Assembly: GCA_035048815.1 (NCBI GenBank)
Contig: JAUCBN010000038.1
Span: 16,207,001 to 16,271,000, forward strand
DNA length: 64,000 nucleotides
Direction of reading: 5' to 3'
From: Abelmoschus esculentus
Taxonomy: Eukaryota; Streptophyta; Magnoliopsida; Malvales; Malvaceae
Part shown: in pieces, positions 11,732-22,517 of the stretch
How positions within the stretch are numbered: the first letter of the stretch is position 1
Layout: each line of letters begins with the position of its first letter
Notes under the pieces: generated by a model
Told to the model about the DNA's origin: nothing
The model's input: only the letters and a program-made list of their open reading frames with translations
Databases searched by the model: none
Program-made: the position numbers and the translations under genes

Positions 11732-12525
11732 TCTTCTGATACAGGTGTGTTCTCTCCCGTTCATCCTGTAAATCTGTTATTCTGTTTATTCAATTCCTGT
11801 TAACCGTATGATCATGCATCATTCTGACATATTATTTCTGATTCTGTTATCTGTAATGCTTTCTTCCTGTTAGACTGTAAGGCATGCATTCTGATTCGGT
11901 ATCTACATATAACATGGCATCTGGGATATTATCTGTGTACGGGGAAGTTAGTGATTTATCACTTCTGTTCAGTGGCTCCACCTTCGGGTCGAGATACCAC
12001 TTCTGTTAGTGTAATGGTGTTAGAGTGGTCTGGGGACCTACTTTTCTGAGGTGTTCGGAGATGGGTGCATATCATGCATACTCTGTCTATTCTTCATATT
12101 CTGTTCTGTTATTCGGTTTAACTGTTCTAGAGGCACACTAGGCTCCCTAGCTTACACCCTCTCAGATTTTTGTTTCAGATCTCAGTCCTAGGCTCGGTAC
12201 GGTACTTGGAGGATCCTGATTCCGATAAATATTAGTAGTATGTTTTACAGTTTTAGATTCCGGATTGTTTTTATTTAATAATAATATCTATAATTCGAAC
12301 ATTAAATGTTTATTGGTTTTTGCGATAATTACTGTTTATGAAATTTATGGGTTGAAATTTATTCTGTAAATGTTTAATTTTCATTATTATTTTAATTTAT
12401 TAATTATTTAATAAATATCCCGAATATTATATTTATTTTTGTAAAACCCTAACTTGCGAAATAAGACTTCAGTTTGTAAACCCTAACTTGTAATCTAAGT
12501 AATTAGGTTAATTTTAGGGGTTCCA

Positions 12526-12599
12526 TTAGGGTTTAGGGTTTAAGGTTAGGTTAGGGTTTAGGGTTTAAGGTTTAAGGTTTAGGGTTTAGGGTTTTAGGG
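12526..12599 (+). repeat. Degenerate telomere-like TTTAGGG repeats at an LTR junction
   Basis: About 74 bp of ttagggtttaggg, ggtttaagg and ggttagg units, close to the plant telomere repeat TTTAGGG. The tract sits exactly between the end of the forward LTR and the start of the inverted LTR fragment. It is an interstitial tract, not a chromosome end, since repeats continue on both sides. Confidence 0.7.
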
Positions 12600-12604
12600 T
12601 CTAG

Positions 12605-13409
12605 GCCAGTGGGTCTGGGCCAGATGGGTACGGGTTCGGGTCTGGGCCGGGTTTAAACCTGGGTTTTTAGGGTGTTTGTTTCCCAGGAAAATCTGGGAAT
12701 TTCCCAGATTTTCTCGGGTCCCAAACAGAGGAAAAACGCAAATAAACCCCCCCTTCGGCCTCGATTCGAGTTATACTCGATCCAAAAATATTCTAAATCA
12801 AATTCTACAACAATTTCGAACCAAACTAACTTTTTAAATGAATAAAAACAACCTCCCCCACCTTTTATTCGATCAAAACAGTACTCAACCCCCATGAACA
12901 CTTCAAACCAAGTTCATACCTCCTTAAACCGAGTAAAACAACCACATGAATTAACCAGAACCTAAACCGAACCTTCCCTATTATTACAAAACCGAAACTG
13001 AACGAAATAAAATCACCAAAACAAATCTTACCTCAATCGAACAAGAAGGAAGACAATTCCTTGAATAAAACTCTACGGTAAAACCAGAGGTGAAGAGAGA
13101 GTAACACAAATGATTTCTCTTGTCGAGGGAAATGATTCCAATCATTCAAATTTATCTCATGAATTAAAGAAATTCTTTAATTCTCATTGATAGCTTCGGT
13201 TACCAGAGGAAGAAAACGTTTCCACAGAAAATTGGTCTAATTATGGAATAAGGGTTCATCTTTTTGAATTCTCACACTTTGACCCTAAAGTTTTAAAAAT
13301 TTACAATTTAGTCCTTAATTTTAGAATTTTAATCCTCAATTTTTAGGGTTCGATTAGAGATTTTGACTTTTAATTTGGGGATTTTGACTTAGATTTTCGG
13401 GTTATTACA
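12605..13409 (-). mobile_element. Inverted copy of the first ~0.8 kb of the Tekay LTR
   Basis: Near-identical reverse complement of 10321-11145, ending at 13409 with cgggttattaca, the mirror of the LTR start. With the forward LTR it makes a large inverted repeat with ~0.8-kb arms and a ~1.46-kb centre. Minus-strand open frames here (for example from 12901) correspond to the plus-strand frame from 10830 in the other arm and are not known proteins. Confidence 0.85.
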
Positions 13410-14528
13410 TTTAAAAAATCATTAGGCCCGTTATTTTGAATTACAGAACCCCAAATGGTAATTCGAAATTCTTGTATAAATTTTGTGAGTATCAATACTT
13501 CTATTTGGATATGGACATGACACACTAGGGTATCGATACTCTTATTTGAGTACCGATACTTAAACGTCATTCGAAAGGTTCAACCTAAAGCCTATACTAA
13601 TACATCAATCCTTTATATCAATACTCAAACAATGGAATTATAATACCGATATATCCTATAGTGTACCGATACACAAAAAAGCTACTGAAATTCTTTTCAA
13701 GCATAGAGTATCAACACACGAGAAGCCGTACTGGTACACTCCTCACATAACGTCCCTGTTTTATATGGTGTACTGATATGGACTATCTCATACCGATACA
13801 CAAACTTAGGTTTTTTAGTTTTGTGATCGATTTTCGCCCAGAAATCAGGCTTAGCTTATATGGTTAATCCCTACATGTTATTTGAGGTATATTAAGTGAA
13901 TTATTACTAGTTTTACAGATTTAAAACACTTAAATTTTTATTCGTTGTTTTTGGGTCTAAAACTTCAAAAACTTAAACTTTCCAATCAACAACCTTAAAT
14001 CACACAAAGCAATCATTTTACGAGTTTCATGGAATGAAAGAATAAGAAATGTATTGATTTTAAATAAATATGTCCCGAAAAGAACTCTCGCAAAACTTCT
14101 TTCACTTTTAAACTTTACTTTAAACTTCACAACTCAACCTTCACTAAATTAAAATATGGACACCTTAAAATACAAATCTTAAGTTGTTGATAAACTTCTC
14201 TTTAATGACCAATCCGAAATTCCTAACTGTAACAACAAAAATTTTAACTTTAACATGAGTTTAGAAAGAATTAATGAAGAAGAAGATAGAAAAAATCATC
14301 TATTTCATTTTTTTTTCAAAGAAAATAAATTGTTCTTGTCTCTATTGAGGGGAATACCCCTTCACTCTTCAAACTTTCACATCCACTCACAAACCTATCG
14401 AACCATGAAGTCCACTAAAATTGAAATCAAATTCCAACATGGCTCAGTATAATCTAAATATTCGATCCGATGTGATGGTCTAAGATTCGGGTCAGCGTCA
14501 CATTGATTTGAAAAATTCATGTCATTAC
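13410..14528 (-). mobile_element. Gypsy-type LTR fragment, minus orientation
   Basis: On the minus strand it begins TGTAATGACATG at 14528. Its first ~150 bp align with the LTR-like sequence at 60391 (gaat...tagac.atcacatcg ... gtggacttcat) and more loosely with the LTR start at 35778. Between about 13490 and 13800 it carries several gtatcgatac-type words like those LTRs. The distal end is lost against the inverted Tekay arm. No gene is present. Confidence 0.5.
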
Positions 14529-14534
14529 AAGTTT

Positions 14535-14617
14535 ATTTAATCAGATGAGATGTTAAATGATAAATTCTTTAAAATATCATTTAGGATCCTAAAGATGATA
14601 TCGTGAATGAAACAAAC
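14535..14617 (+). repeat. Dispersed repeat R, copy 2
   Basis: Shares ~85 bp with 9415-9505 (same strand) and 60310-60385 (opposite strand). Like the third copy, it abuts the start of the same LTR family, in the same relative orientation. Confidence 0.55.
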
Positions 14618-15283
14618 ATGATTAAAAGTGTTACTATAACAATATAGGTTTTTAATAACAAATTGATAATGACAAAGAATAATTTGGTCACAAATATTAT
14701 TTTTTGTGATAATTTCTTTTTGTGTGGTACTATTAGTATAAGTAAATATGGCGAACTTTTATTTGGTCACTATAACAGTAATAATTGTGACATTTATATT
14801 TATCACAAAAAATTCTCACTAAAAGACTGAAATTGTGACATCCAATTCATTTTCACTAAAACTTTGACACACAATAGTGACGATAAGTGAAGTGATCACT
14901 ATTATTTAAGATTTGTTGTGACAATAAAATTACTTCTCGCTTAAAATTTCTTTTTTGTTATGACAAATTTTGTCACTAATAAAAATTCAAAGTAATGACA
15001 AATTAGATATTGTCGCAATAATAAATATATTTTTATAATTAGAAAAAAATAAACTTATCATCAACTAGTTTATCAAAAAGTAAACTATTTAACTATTTCT
15101 ATTAGTCTTTATTTTTTGTAAATTAATGTTTTAGTCAATCTATTGACCAACTTTAATCTCTATATTTTTAAAAATTTAAAATTTATATCATAATCCTAAC
15201 GGGACATCAGTAATATGATTAGATTATAAGGATTAAAACTGATCAAACTAAAAGAAATTAAATAAGCAACTTATTTATAATAA

Positions 15284-16428
15284 GGGTTAATTACCGCGGA
15301 GGTCACATTTGTTTGACCCCATTACAAATTTAGTCATCAATTTTGAAAATCAACCAATATAGTCACATATGTTTTTGAGTTGTAAACTTATAGTCATTCC
15401 GACGTTAAAAGTTAACGGAAAGATGATTTGACACAATAAAAGAAGATAACTTATCTATATAGCCACTAAATAATTATTTTATTTTTATTTTATCTTTAAT
15501 TTGACACTTGAAATTTTAAACTTTTATATTTTTACCATCTTTCTAAAAACATCTATTTCTCTAAAAGTTTTTTAACAAATATTCAGTAAGACCAAAACAA
15601 TTTAACAAATTGGTTTAGGGTCGCAAAATATTAACTATCATTTCAATGAAACAAAAAAACAGACTCTAACCCTCGAAATACTGAGAAGCAAATCCGGTGA
15701 AAGTCTAATTGGGTTTTTTGTTTCTCTATATTTCATAATGTCTCTCGTCGTTTCGCCCTCGTTATTCAACAGCTTAAACGTCGTAAGAGATAAACAAACT
15801 CTTTGAATTTTGCCTGATTTTGTAAATTTATTGTCAATTTCGATTATGTTTGTTGTGGGTATGGATCCATAAGGTTAGACTAATTGTTGTTCAATTTTTC
15901 GATTTTGATTTCGTTTGATTGATTTTATTTTTGTGGTTTTGCAGGTCTGCATATTTTATTTGGTTCTTCGAGCACTTGATCTTGTTGGTATGTTCTTGAA
16001 CTTCTAACCCTTCCTTTTCTTTTTTTAAAGTCATTTCCTTTGCGAATTGTTAGATACGAAACTGGGTTTTTTCTAATCTCTTAGATCATTATATTTAAGT
16101 GTTGATCTGTATTGATGTTTTTTTTTCTTGGAAAGGATGGTTTGTTGAATCATTTGGACAAGATGATAAAAATATAAAATTTTAAAATTTTACAGGTCAA
16201 ACTAAAGATAAAATAAAATAAAAACAATTATTGAGTGACTATATAGATAATTTATCCTTTAATTATTATGTTAAATCACCTTTCTGTTAAACCTTAATGA
16301 CTTTTAACGTTAGAGTGACCATAAGTTTATAATCCGAATACGTATGTGATTGTATTGGTTGATTTTTAAAATTGGTGATTAAATTTGTACCGAAGATAAA
16401 CAAACGTGACCTCTGCGGTAATTAACCC
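15284..16428. mobile_element. Pack-MULE (non-autonomous Mutator-like element) with captured gene fragment
   Basis: Long TIRs start GGGTTAATTACCGC at 15284-15545 and mirror 16160-16428. A perfect 9-bp target duplication, ttataataa, lies at 15275-15283 and 16429-16437; that length is the hallmark of Mutator-like elements. The 1,145-bp element has no transposase, but its centre holds two exon pieces of squalene synthase with an intron between them. The TIR interior is related to the element at 42495-43272. Mobilisation must have relied on a MULE transposase elsewhere. Confidence 0.85.
15740..15987 (+). pseudogene. Captured squalene synthase exon fragments
   Basis: The first piece reads VSRRFALVIQQL (15740-15775) and runs into a GT donor near 15782. 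After a ~160-bp intron ending ttttgcag (15944), the second piece reads VCIFYLVLRALDLV, ending at a GT donor at 15988. These match the adjacent squalene synthase blocks VSRSFALVIQQL and VCIFYLVLRALDTVED, the latter just before the aspartate-rich catalytic motif, which is lost. About 26 of roughly 410 residues are present, so no enzyme can be made. The retained intron shows capture from genomic DNA rather than mRNA. Confidence 0.75.
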
Positions 16429-17397
16429 TTATAATAAATTGGCTAAAAAATTTTACTTAACATATTTATAGACTACCATTAATGTTAAAATCGTAATTTC
16501 AAAATTTAAAAAGTGTAAAAATTTAAAGTGACTAAATTAAAATTCAAAGACTAAAATATAATTTTAGCATACTATATAATAAAAAATTATTTTGAGAAAA
16601 TTTTAAAAAATATTTTATTATAATTAGTTTTTCTTAAAAAAATCTAAATGGCTTCTTCTACATACGTGCTTTGTATAAAAAATTATAAAAAAATAGTTAA
16701 ATTATTATTATAATAATTAGTGCTATAATTAATACATCATTTTAATATAAATAAAATTAATTTTGATTATAATTGAACCTAAATACTATTTTCTTGCCTA
16801 GTCTATTGGATAAGTATTGTATTCATGTCCTAAAAGTTCTAGGATTGATCCTTCTTGAAGCTTTAAATTATAAATAAAAATATAATTATTTTTTTATATT
16901 GAGAGTGAGAACATATTTTTTGATACTATTTAAATATGTATTTGTGATGAAATATTTGTCACTAATAAGAATAATATTGATGTCTAAATTTTAATCACTA
17001 TTAATAATCATTTTTGTCAAAAAGTATAACCACAAAAAATATAATTAATTGTGACGAAATATATAAGAATTATACTAATATAATAGTAACGGAATTATTA
17101 GTGACGACTGATGCCGAATAAAAAAAATAATCAATAAAAATTTTCGTAACCAAATTTAACATTTTTGTGACTATTTTCAATGTCAGTAAAAATGTATTTA
17201 CTTATAGCGAGTCACCCCGTAATAGATCTTTATAGTACTTAATCTTATTTAATCTAGAATTTTAATTTAATTCAATTTGATTCATAAATCTATAATAAAT
17301 AATGAAATTAAATTGCGATGGTAAATTAGTTGAGATGGGACTCTCATTTCAATATCCTACCAACAAGGTTAAGTAGCCCTCCAACTTAGTCAACCTT

Positions 17398-17960
17398 CAC
17401 TACAACAAAATAAGTTTACAACGACGTTTTTTAGGTTTATACCGATGTTTATAAGCGCCGCTGCAAAATAAAGCGTCGCAAGAAATACCGCTGAAACAAG
17501 CGCCACAAATGATAACGACGTTTTTTTCTACAAAACGCCGCTATAGTATATCATCTATAGCGCGTTTTCTATACCAAACGCCGCTATAGTACATTATCTG
17601 TAGTGACGTTTTATGCACAAACGCCATTGTTTGTCTTTATCTATAGTGACAGTTGTTTTACGAAATGCTTTTGTTTGTCTTTATCTGTAGTGGTGGTTGT
17701 TTTACGAAAGGTCGTCGTTTGTTTTTATCTATAGTGGCGTTTGTTTAAGAAACGCTGGTACAAATGATGTACTATAGCGACGTTTTACATAAAAACGTCG
17801 CAATTATCATGCATTATAGCGACGTTTTTCTTCAAACGTCACAATATGTCCCTACATTTGTGACATTTTTTTAAAACGCCACTGTTGAGTTATTTTTTTG
17901 TGGAGTTTAGAACTTAAACGCCACTGTTGGTACTGTATTACACAATGTTTTTGTTATTTT
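17398..17960 (+). mobile_element. Terminal fragment of a CACTA (En/Spm) element
   Basis: Begins with CACTACAACAAAATAAG, a canonical CACTA-type terminus. It is followed by dense subterminal repeats in both orientations (acgccgctatag, tagcgacgtttt, tagtggcgttt) to about 17940. No transposase and no matching inverted right end were found in the window. Confidence 0.65.
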
Positions 17961-18721
17961 ATGCTCACAAAGTTTTTCATGCTACAATCCAATATAAAGA
18001 TGAAAAATAATAACAATACCTTAAATAAAAACAAATAGTCTAGAACATTAATATAAAATAAAGTAACATTAAATAAAAATACTAAAAAACAAAAATAAAA
18101 TTATAAGTCTAGAACCTTAATGTCAAATAAAGTAACACTTCATTGTATTAGGAAGGAATTAGTCGTTTAAAAACTACAATTTAAGAAAATATCTTAAATT
18201 TTAATTCAAAATTCAAAATTCGAAATTCGAAACGTTTGAAAGGGTCTTGCGCGGCCCCTGCAAAAACAAATGCAGGAACCTATGTCAACAATAATTTTTT
18301 GCATCATTGTTATTTTTTTTGACTTTAGTGAATTTCTTTTCTTCTACTAATAATTTTTTTTAAATCAGATAAATAATGGTATGTTTTTTTATTGTACTAT
18401 TAAAAATGTATCGTTATTTTTTAAAATAATATTAGTAACCCTAAGTTACAAAGACACTCAAAAGTTAACTTCTTTGAAAAGTAACTAATCAAACATCAAT
18501 TTGAGGTGATCATAATACAGTTGGTGACATAAAATTTGTTAAAATTTTGAAATTAGGGTTTAACCCTAAATTTCAATACAATCATAGTATCTATAACTTT
18601 TTTCTATAATTAAAATTAGAATTTATTTATATAAAATATTTATTATTCTAAGTATCCCTCAATTTCTCCTTAGAAGAGTTTCATGGGATCATAATTAAAT
18701 CAGTAATTACTATACATATAT
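17961..18721. other. AT-rich spacer, no gene seen
   Basis: Contains short duplicated words such as 'taaaataaagtaacatt' (about 18050 and 18125) and 'aattcaaaattcgaaattcg' near 18200. No open frame with family resemblance and no element ends were recognised. Confidence 0.5.
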
Positions 18722-19653
18722 GAGCATCAATCGTGTCCAGATAAGCTCCCATAGATTATCTTCCATGAAATTAGAGTCGGAACGATAGCTTTTCGGGTTT
18801 CCAATGATGACGTTGTCGATGATTGGCTGCTCGGGATTTGGCTGAGACTGTGCCACTTCCATGCAAAGTAAGCGCCGACGAGGTTCACTTGTTGGAATTG
18901 CAGGTTGAGCACTTTGGCTTGAGCTTTGGCTAATTGCACTTGAAGCTCATCAACTTGCTTTTGTAACTGGCAATCGCCCCCGTGCAACCACAAACCAGGT
19001 CTCGGATTCTCTAGTACACCATGCTGCTTACCGCATCGGCCCTATGAGACTCTGGAAGTTCCTGAAAAATAATTCGAGATTTGAACTTAAATTAGGAAGT
19101 GCCAACATTTGATGAAAACCAGTCATATTCTTAGCTTGCCCTGCATCCTACAACATTATGACACTAGTCGGGTCGAACCGACCCGAATGATTAAAATCTT
19201 ACTTAATGTTAAATTTTAACTCAAATCTGACGTGGACGTCTTAGATCTTACGGTTAAATTTAAGGTTTTCGTGTTTTAGATTCGAACATGTTAAAAATTC
19301 TTTCAACATATTTAAATGTCTGATGTAATATCTAAGCTAGATTTAACATTCAAGCCGACCACTATATAAAGACAACGACATGATTGAGATGATATTTTGA
19401 GGACTCGATTAGAATGTTTTGAAGTTTGAGGATTAGCTTAGAATTAATGCATAGTTTGGTGACATCTAATGAAATTAACCCTATTTTAAAACTAAGCATG
19501 AAAACCCCTAATTCTAAATGACTATCCTTTTCATTCTCATTTGTGAACACGTTAAGCAAAAGATACACTACCTGCAAGAACTTGGTTATGTTGCTAGCAC
19601 AGGACACGCGATGAGCAATGGCGAATTTCGACTTAAGTAAGGTACCAAGATGC

Positions 19654-19909
19654 TGTTATGAACACCAAGGGAAATAAGAAATACTCAGAAGAAAAGAAGA
19701 GAAATTCAAGAAGAGAAGGATTTTTCATTGAATTCTCATGCCCTTTTTTACACTGCAACACTATTTATTTATAGTCTTTATTCTAATAGATGACAAAGTC
19801 TGTTAGGTTTGTTGGAATTCTCTTTTCCCGCATGCTTTTACGTGTGATTGTCTCATTCCTCTCTGTTGGTGGTTTCGGGTTTGTTGGCTCCTCATTTCTG
19901 GTTATAACG
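19654..19909 (-). repeat. 3' LTR of the gypsy element
   Basis: Matches the LTR at 22103-22359 with only scattered single-base differences. The high similarity argues for a fairly recent insertion. Confidence 0.93.
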
Positions 19910-20010
19910 TCACCTTCCCCTCGAAGAGCAACCTTATCCCCAAGATTCGATTGTTTTGTAGGCGCAATTGGATCGAGTAACAATGGAAGATGAGTAACTT
20001 GGTGTAGGGG

Positions 20011-21030
20011 CTAGCCCCGACATAGTTTAAGTTGCGAAATATGAAAGACCGGATGAATTCTGGTTGAATCAGGAAGGTCGAGTTTGTAGGCGACAGAACC
20101 GATACGGTGAAGCACTTTGTATGGACCAAAGTAACGAGCGCTAAGCTTCTGTTGCTTGTGCAGGCGTAGAGAAAGCTGGCGGTAAGGCTGTAAATGGATA
20201 AAAACCCAATCACCGACTTGAAGCTCGAGATCCCTACGATGTCGATCCGCCAATATTTTCATGCGATTTTGAGCACATGTTAAGTTGAGCTTCAATTCTC
20301 GGAGTAACAGGTCACGTTCCTGCAAATGTTGATCAACCTGAGTGTTGGTAGATCCCCCTTCCATATAGGTAAGAAGTGTTGGCGGATCACGACCATATAA
20401 AGCACGGAATGACGTCATGTTGGTGGATGTTTGATATGATGTATTATACCAATACTCAGCCCATGCCAAATAAGTTTCCCATGTATGAGGGTCATCATCG
20501 GTCATGCATCGTAGATACATTTCGAGGCAGCGATTCAAAGATTCGGTTTGACCGTCCGTTTGAGGATGATAGGCGGAGCTAAGACAGAGTTTGGTTCCTT
20601 GAAGACAAGCCAACTCAGTCCATAGGTCACTGATGAAAATACGATCCCTATCACTTACGATAGATTGAGGTACTCCATGCAATTTCAATACACCTCGAAC
20701 CATGACATTGGCGATCAACTTACAATCAAAATGACGAGGAAGAGCAAAGAAATGTCCATACTTTGTTAGCCGATCGACAACCACCATAATAGCTTCCTTC
20801 CCATTAGATTTGGGTAAGCCGATGATGAAATCCATAGAAATATCCTCAAAGATGCGCCGAGCAATGGGTAGAGGTTGAAGCAAACCTGCAGGTGCCAAAG
20901 TGTCGTTCTTCATTCGTTGGCAGACCTGGCAATTGCGAACAAAAGTGCGAACGTCTGCACGCGTACCAGCCCAATAAAAACTGGCAGACAAATGATGGAA
21001 CGTCCGAGAAATTCCTGCGTGACCACCCAT
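20011..21030 (-). pseudogene. Gypsy integrase
   Basis: Retroviral-type integrase that inserts the cDNA copy. Order seen: HHCC zinc finger (GGHAGISRTFHH ... CQVCQRM), catalytic core with Asp in SMDFIIGLP, Asp in VSDRDRIF and Glu in TDGQTESLNR, then the GPY/F module (ARYFGPYKVLHRIG..) and HPVFHISQLK. The frame ends at a TAG right after QLKLCRG. Beyond it the sequence stays open in the same frame into the LTR, but no chromodomain was recognised. The catalytic residues are intact; the upstream frame is interrupted by stops. Confidence 0.9.
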
Positions 21031-21931
21031 GATAAAACTATGAAATTCACGGAGAAGAACGAAACATAGCGCAGCCTCATTTGGAACAACAATGCGAGCG
21101 TGATGGAGAACTAAACCATCCTACACAGTGTAGGGAATAGGCATAGAACCATCGGTACTGCAGCCCTTAAGAATATTATGCAGAAATAGATCGCGAGAGG
21201 TGGCCAAATGAATGTCCTCAATAATACCAAATAATGGTTGTGAAAATGCCATGAAACATGCAGTAACTTCATGGGAAAGAGCATCAGCGACAACATTAAG
21301 TTTTCCTGGACTATAGCGAATTTCAAAATCATAGCCGATAAGCTTTGAGAGCCAACGTTGTTGTTCTGGAGTCTATATCGTTTGCTGAGTGAGTTAACGA
21401 AGGGATTTTTGGTCTGTCAAGATAACAAAACAACAACCCAACAAGTATTGACGCCATTTACCCACGACTTGAGTGACCGCAAACATTTCCCAGTGATATG
21501 TAGAAGCACCTTGCATGTGAGGGCTTAACTTTTGACTAAAAAATGCTAAAGGACGGTTACTCTGAGTCAAGATAGCACCGATGCCGATACCTGATGCATC
21601 TGTTTCGACAACAAAATCTTTATTGAAATCCGGTAATCCCAAAACAGGCGCCAACCTTAATTTTTGCTTAAGTAATTCAAACGCGGATTGTACAGTGATC
21701 GTCCATGTAAAAGAAGCCTCCTTACGTAATAAATCGGATAAAGGAGAGGCTATAGCTGCAAAACCCTTAATAAATCGCCGATAGTAGCCGGCAATACCCA
21801 GGAATCCGCAAACTTATGTAACGTTAGTAGGTGTCGGCCAGCTTAATATAGCTTGTACTTTCTTGGAGTCGACGACAAAACCGTCACGAGAAATTATGTG
21901 ACCCAAATACTCAATAGAAGTTTGTGCAAAT
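21031..21931 (-). pseudogene. Gypsy RNase H and C-terminal reverse transcriptase remnant
   Basis: Reads from the end of reverse transcriptase (TSIEYLGHIISRDGFVVDSKKVQAI, then FLGIAGYYRRFIKGFAAIA after a nonsense codon near 21814). It continues into RNase H (LGLPDFNKDFVVETDASGIGIGAILTQ ... TDQKSLR) and the linker (DALSHE). In-frame stops follow TNVT and KSLR. The polymerase active-site part is missing altogether because of the upstream deletion. Confidence 0.85.
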
Positions 21932-22074
21932 ACCCAAAGCGATGTTAACTGCCGTAAAACATCCTGGAGTGTGAGCTTAGTGTCGGCCATGGCAGTCTGC
22001 AGGTCAGTAAGAGATTGATCATGGCGATTGGCAATATCTTGAAGAGTTTTGATGGCTTCCATGTTATTCACCAT
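21932..22074 (-). pseudogene. Gypsy gag N-terminus fused in frame to reverse transcriptase remnant
   Basis: MVNNMEAIKTLQDIANRHDQ..QDVLRQL resembles the coiled-coil start of chromovirus gag. It is fused without a frameshift to the reverse transcriptase segment at about 21932. The rest of gag, protease and the polymerase core, some 2-2.5 kb in full elements, is absent. The preceding ~30 bp before the LTR should hold the primer-binding site (minus strand ttggtgctttcattg); the tRNA was not identified. Confidence 0.7.
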
Positions 22075-22102
22075 AGCTCAATGGACAATGAAAGCACCAA
22101 TT

Positions 22103-22359
22103 TGTTATGAACACCAAGGGAAATAAAAAATACTCAGAAGAAAAGAAGAGAAATTCAAGAAGAGAAGGATTTTTCACTGAATTCTCATACCCTTTTTTAC
22201 ACTGCAACACTATTTATTTATAGTCTTTATTCTAATAGATGACAAAGTCTGTTAGGTTTGTTGGAATTCTCTTTTCCCGCGTGCTTTTACGTGTGATTGG
22301 CTCATTCCTCTCTGCTGGTGGTTCTGGGTTTGTTGGCTCCTCATTTGTGGTTATAACAG
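22103..22359 (-). repeat. 5' LTR of the gypsy element
   Basis: On the minus strand runs TGTTATAACCAC to GTTCATAACA, followed by the gag leader. A TATA-like 'tataaataaatag' lies near the middle (plus-strand ctatttatttata at 22209). Confidence 0.93.
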
Positions 22360-22517
22360 ATGCATTTATCGGCACATCTTCGCCTCAAGATCTTTTATGC
22401 GGCACATAGACTAATTACGATCGAAGGATATATCAAATTCGAAGCCAGAAAAAAAGAAAACGACGAGTTAGACGAATTTGTAGAATCGGTCGACGGGGTT
22501 GCTTCACTAGATTCCAT

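Larger units (their letters stand above)
10321..12525 (+). mobile_element. 3' LTR of the Tekay-type relic
   Basis: Starts TGTAATAACCCG right after the polypurine tract and ends near 12525 (..ggggttcca). The end was placed by alignment to the complete related LTR at 27135-29072, whose end reads ..ttagggattaca. Length is about 2.2 kb. It contains a palindromic gaaaatctgg block, a dense TGACGTCA cluster at 11218-11328, a splice-flanked open segment at 11503-11731, and the late block 'ggtacggtacttggagga' shared with the other LTR. Long LTRs are usual for Tekay elements. Confidence 0.75.
14627..17215. mobile_element. Possible degenerate TIR transposon rich in gtcact/agtgac subterminal words
   Basis: Both flanks of the Pack-MULE (about 14627-15010 and 16900-17215) carry many inverted short motifs (tttgtcacta, ttgtgacaa, agtgacga). 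This resembles the subterminal repeats of CACTA-type elements. The outer edges gtgttactataa (14638) and the reverse complement of ttatagcgagtcac (17211) may be decayed TIRs. There is no transposase. The Pack-MULE would have inserted into it. Confidence 0.35.
19654..22359 (-). mobile_element. Internally deleted Ty3/gypsy chromovirus-type element with both LTRs
   Basis: Flanked by the perfect 5-bp duplication gatgc (19649-19653 and 22360-22364). LTRs of about 256 bp lie at 19654-19909 and 22103-22359, near-identical and starting TGTTAT; the right one ends ATAACA and the left has one changed final base. Coding runs on the minus strand. The element is 2.7 kb, about half the usual length: a short gag start is joined in frame to the end of reverse transcriptase, followed by RNase H and integrase. 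Several stops break pol. It inserted into the LBD pseudogene. Confidence 0.93.
18722..22517 (-). pseudogene. LOB-domain (LBD) transcription factor pseudogene split by a gypsy element
   Basis: On the minus strand exon 1 starts at 22517 (MESSEATPSTDS..), with the LOB zinc-finger-like block decayed to CAA*KILRRRCADKC. It continues across the retrotransposon (19653-19572) with FAIAHRVSCASNITKFLQ, the GAS block. The intron 19571-19062 sits at the position conserved in LBD genes. Exon 2 (19061 to about 18727) reads ELPESHRADAVSSMVY*, then the coiled-coil-like LQKQVDELQVQLAKAQA, and ends LWELIWT after frameshifts. A stop replaces one zinc-finger cysteine, several frameshifts are present, and 2.7 kb is inserted in exon 1, so it is dead. 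Closest in style to LBD1/LBD11; subgroup not certain. Confidence 0.8.

Noticed and set aside
12526..12599. True telomere
   Set aside because: Only ~74 bp of degenerate TTTAGGG units with LTR sequence on both sides.
10830..12901. Two inverted copies of a ~75-80-aa frame (MFMGVGYCFDRIKGGGG..)
   Set aside because: They lie in mirror positions of the LTR inverted repeat, so the match is explained by the LTR copy, and no protein family is visible.
19783..19983. Separate gene downstream of the gypsy integrase
   Set aside because: It is the continuation of the integrase frame past a TAG, running into the LTR.
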